From Priapulus caudatus (lineage: Eukaryota; Priapulida; Priapulimorpha; Priapulimorphida; Priapulidae), in assembly GCF_000485595.1 (NCBI RefSeq), contig NW_014577130.1, forward strand, positions 101,951 to 151,498: a DNA stretch of 49,548 nt. Reading direction: 5' to 3'. Under the pieces are notes generated by a model that worked only from the letters and a program-made list of their open reading frames with translations, had not been told where the DNA came from and ran no database searches. This document shows, piece after piece, positions 47,012-49,548 of the stretch. Each line of letters opens with the position of its first letter. The stretch's first letter is position 1. The position numbers and the translations under genes were made by a program.

Positions 47012-47704
47012 GGGGCCCGTTGCCAGAAAAAAATTAGTCTTAACATTAACCTTAAACTTAAGTTTTTCTCTTAAAGCGTTGCCAGAAACTTCGTAAAGTT
47101 AAGAGAATAAAAAATTCTCGTAACTTTTCTCTTAACTTAAGAGATCCTAGACCCTCCCTTAACTTTAATATTAAGTTGAAAATAACACATTTACACCACG
47201 AATTACAATTATAGTGATATTATATTTTATAATAATGAATACAATGTGTGTTTTTCTTGAAAAACACGTCAAAATCATTAATTATCTACCGCTAATAAAA
47301 CAAAACAATACATTTATAAATGACGTATGGCATTTGTTCTCTTGTTTCAAAGGTTTGCAACGCTTGCCACGATTCTCGCGTCTCGTGTTACAGTGTGAGA
47401 ATTTGTCTTGTTGTGCAGAATTAATTCATGACCACGTAATATTTCATCAAATATTATTTATATGTGTTTAGCCATCATAATATGCATAAATTACTGTGAT
47501 GTACAATAAATGTGTATGAATTTGAATTTTGTGATCGATTCCCATCCAATCAGCAGCCTTGTGATGAAGTTCCTGTTATCGTAAGTTTTCACTTAAGTAA
47601 GTTTAGTTTAAGTGGTTTCTGGCAACGCTATTAAAATTAACCTTAACATTAACATTAGACTTAAAATTAATCGTAACTTTACGAAGTTTCTGGCAACGGG
47701 CCCC
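47012..47704. mobile_element. Non-autonomous DNA transposon with nested inverted ends
   Basis: Outer ends GGGGCCCGTTGCCAGAAA and TTTCTGGCAACGGGCCCC are exact inverses. Inside each end lies a second copy: GCGTTGCCAGAAACTT (about 47077) and TTTCTGGCAACGCT (about 47617). Subterminal sequence is rich in CTTAA(C/A)-type words. About 690 bases, no transposase. Such GGGCCC-GTTGC ends recall PIF/Harbinger-type elements, but I did not find a three-base TWA target duplication. Confidence 0.75.
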
Positions 47705-47929
47705 TGGTACTCTTCAAGGCTTCCTATCATGCGCAGGTGTTCCAGATGATTACGTTTGGTACCTTAATCGTAGTTGCATTCAAAGCTAAAACGTCTATTC
47801 ATGCTTTTGCACATCTAGCTGTCCTCATTCATCTGAACTATACTTTAATTGGGTATTATTCTAGGAAGCTGCTACTATTGTCCTCTCGCTGTGCAATAAT
47901 AATGATATTAACGCGTTTCATCAATCAAT

Positions 47930-48003
47930 ATATATATATATTATATATCAATATATTAAATAATTATAATATTAATATATTATATATTATCAATTAATAT
48001 ATC
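47930..48003. repeat. AT-rich low-complexity tract
   Basis: TA/ATAATTA repeats bounded by ACGCGTTTC-like words on both sides (about 47910 and 48008). Confidence 0.85.
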
Positions 48004-48399
48004 ATCAACGCGTTTCTATTGTCCGTTTTAATTTTTCGCCATGGGAGGTGACGAACGTGCGTACTGGCTACTTACTGAGTGATGTCAGCGAAACCGAGTC
48101 AAAAGAAATCAGGTGGGCACATATAGAATGAAATCCTCTACTAATAGACTTCCTGAATGGAATGTGTGATTGAAAAGCAGGCGGCATATCGAATGCCATG
48201 CGACGAAAAGGTAGCTGCATCATAAAGCGCATCATGTCATCAAAGCCTACCGCGCGCGCGGGGGGGGGGAGGTTCTGGCAAAGTGCCAACAAACCTACGA
48301 TCGGAGTGACATGTCTGCGTTCAGCCCGCGGTATACGTTTTTCATCGCACTTTATACTACTAGTGCTTCCAACAACCGTAAATTGCTTGCATTTTGAAT

Positions 48400-48720
48400 T
48401 CCGCCGGAGAACCGGCGGCGGAGGGAAGCAATAACCGCTCATCTAACTCGCCGACGCGCGCGACGTGAGCGGCGTGTGTATCAGTCAGCTTACGTCAGCC
48501 GCGGCGAGTACGCGCTAACCACGTCGTCATCGTCGTCATTGTGACACTAGCCGCTTTGTCACGCGCGGCGTCGTAATCTTTCGGCGCGCCGTCGAATTCG
48601 GACGCGACGAATTCGCGCCGGTACCGAAAGGCGCTTGAACGGTATGCTCGCGCTCATGCACATGCGCGCTTTTGCTGTCACCTGCGGTCAGTCGGTCGTC
48701 GGCAGTGGGACTAACAGACG
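48400..48720. promoter_or_regulatory. CpG-rich block, candidate promoter
   Basis: Dense in CG dinucleotides in otherwise AT-rich sequence, with TTACGTCA (48490-48497, CRE-like), GACGTGAGCG and CACATGCGCGC (NRF1-like). No exon was identified, so the gene would be off the right edge or on the minus strand; a 124-residue minus frame (48068-48442) has no recognisable domain. Confidence 0.35.
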
Positions 48721-48759
48721 TCATCATTCCGCTAAAAATCTATCAGCGTCGGGGCGACA

Positions 48760-49440
48760 CAGTGAGAAGGGGGAGGGGGCCGGGAAGAAGGAAAGGGGGG
48801 GTGTGAAATAGAGCGAATGAGAGAGAGAGAAAGAGAGAAGAGAGATGAGAAAGAGAGAGAAGAGAGAGAGAGAGAGGAAGAGAGAGAAGAGAAGAAACTC
48901 AGTGCGAGATAAGGCAGTAATGCGTAACGAGAATCTAAAACGAGATGACGAGTCAATGGGAGAGTGTTGGATGGTGTGCCTACGAGTCTGAGTGTGTGGG
49001 GGCGAATGAGATATTGAGATGTGGAGAACGCGAGCGAGGTAGAAAGGAAGAGCGCGCAGGGCAGCGAGGTGGAGAGAAGATAACGAAAATGGAAGTGAAA
49101 TGAGATTAAAGAGAGTGAGGGAGACACTTCACACACACACACACACACACGCACACACACACACACACCGCCCGCGCCACGCACGCACGCACCGCACACA
49201 ACACACGCACACACACATCACACACACACCACACACACACACACAACACACACACAAATATTATATATAGATAGAGACGGACAAAAAGAGGCGAGAAAGG
49301 AGTATCGGGGAAACACGAATCAGACGGAAGTGAAGAGTTAGCGTAGACGAGAAAACACGAGAGAGAATGAGAAAGAAAGAGCGGGGAGAGGGTGAGATCG
49401 AGAGAGAGAGGGGGCTGAAGAGAGAGATTAAGAATAGTAG
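48760..49440. repeat. Purine-rich (GA)n and (CA)n simple repeats
   Basis: GA-rich to about 48900, degenerate purine-rich to about 49120, CA repeat about 49129-49255, then purine-rich again to about 49430. Frames here are artefacts. Confidence 0.95.
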
Positions 49441-49548
49441 TAATATTAGTAAGTAGTATTATAGTAGATGATTATTAATACTAGAGCATTAGAGAAACTA
49501 GAGCCCAGCAACATGGTTTACCCTATATATATATATTAATATTATATA

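Noticed and set aside
48068-48442. 124-residue minus frame in the CpG-rich area
   Set aside because: No domain, and the composition lowers stop frequency. It could be a UTR exon but I cannot support it as coding.

Overview
This is invertebrate animal nuclear DNA: AT-rich, with spliced genes using GT-AG introns, large introns, many microsatellites and many short non-autonomous transposons. I cannot name the species or phylum from sequence alone. Three protein-coding genes are well supported and all are housekeeping or enzyme genes. I found no convincing new gene system. The unusual content is in the repeats, one assembly artefact, and the regulatory space between two divergent genes.

Layout. 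1-2.1 kb holds nested inverted-repeat elements and a CATC microsatellite. 4.3-5.7 kb (minus) is an intronless coding exon for a Golgi-type family 92 glycosyltransferase, with a probable intron in its 5' UTR. 7.0-8.0 kb holds a minisatellite, a probable tRNA-derived SINE head and a dispersed repeat also found at 30.2 kb. 8.1-10.19 kb is an error-laden second copy of the first 1.65 kb, running straight into a 93-base N gap. It looks like uncorrected long-read sequence used to fill a gap. 10.3-14.6 kb has no recognised gene.

14.7-17.9 kb (minus) is a complete five-coding-exon MCAT gene (mitochondrial malonyl-CoA:ACP transacylase, 437 aa by my splicing). 20.4-43.3 kb (plus) is a complete 18-coding-exon MCM4 gene (replicative helicase subunit, 859 aa by my splicing). 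All phases agree across every exon in both genes. MCAT and MCM4 are divergent. The roughly 2.5 kb between their start codons contains two NRF1-like palindromes and a YY1-like site, so a shared promoter region is plausible. MCM4 introns carry at least five transposon-like insertions, a 53-55 bp-arm foldback, minisatellites and a 600 bp simple-sequence block.

43.3-49.5 kb has no recognised exon. It contains an inverted-repeat element with nested ends (47.0-47.7 kb), a CpG-rich block near 48.4-48.7 kb that could be a promoter for a gene off the right edge, and purine-rich and CA simple repeats to the end.

The three genes do not form a pathway. MCAT feeds mitochondrial fatty-acid (lipoic acid precursor) synthesis, MCM4 unwinds DNA at replication forks, and the glycosyltransferase modifies glycans in the secretory pathway.
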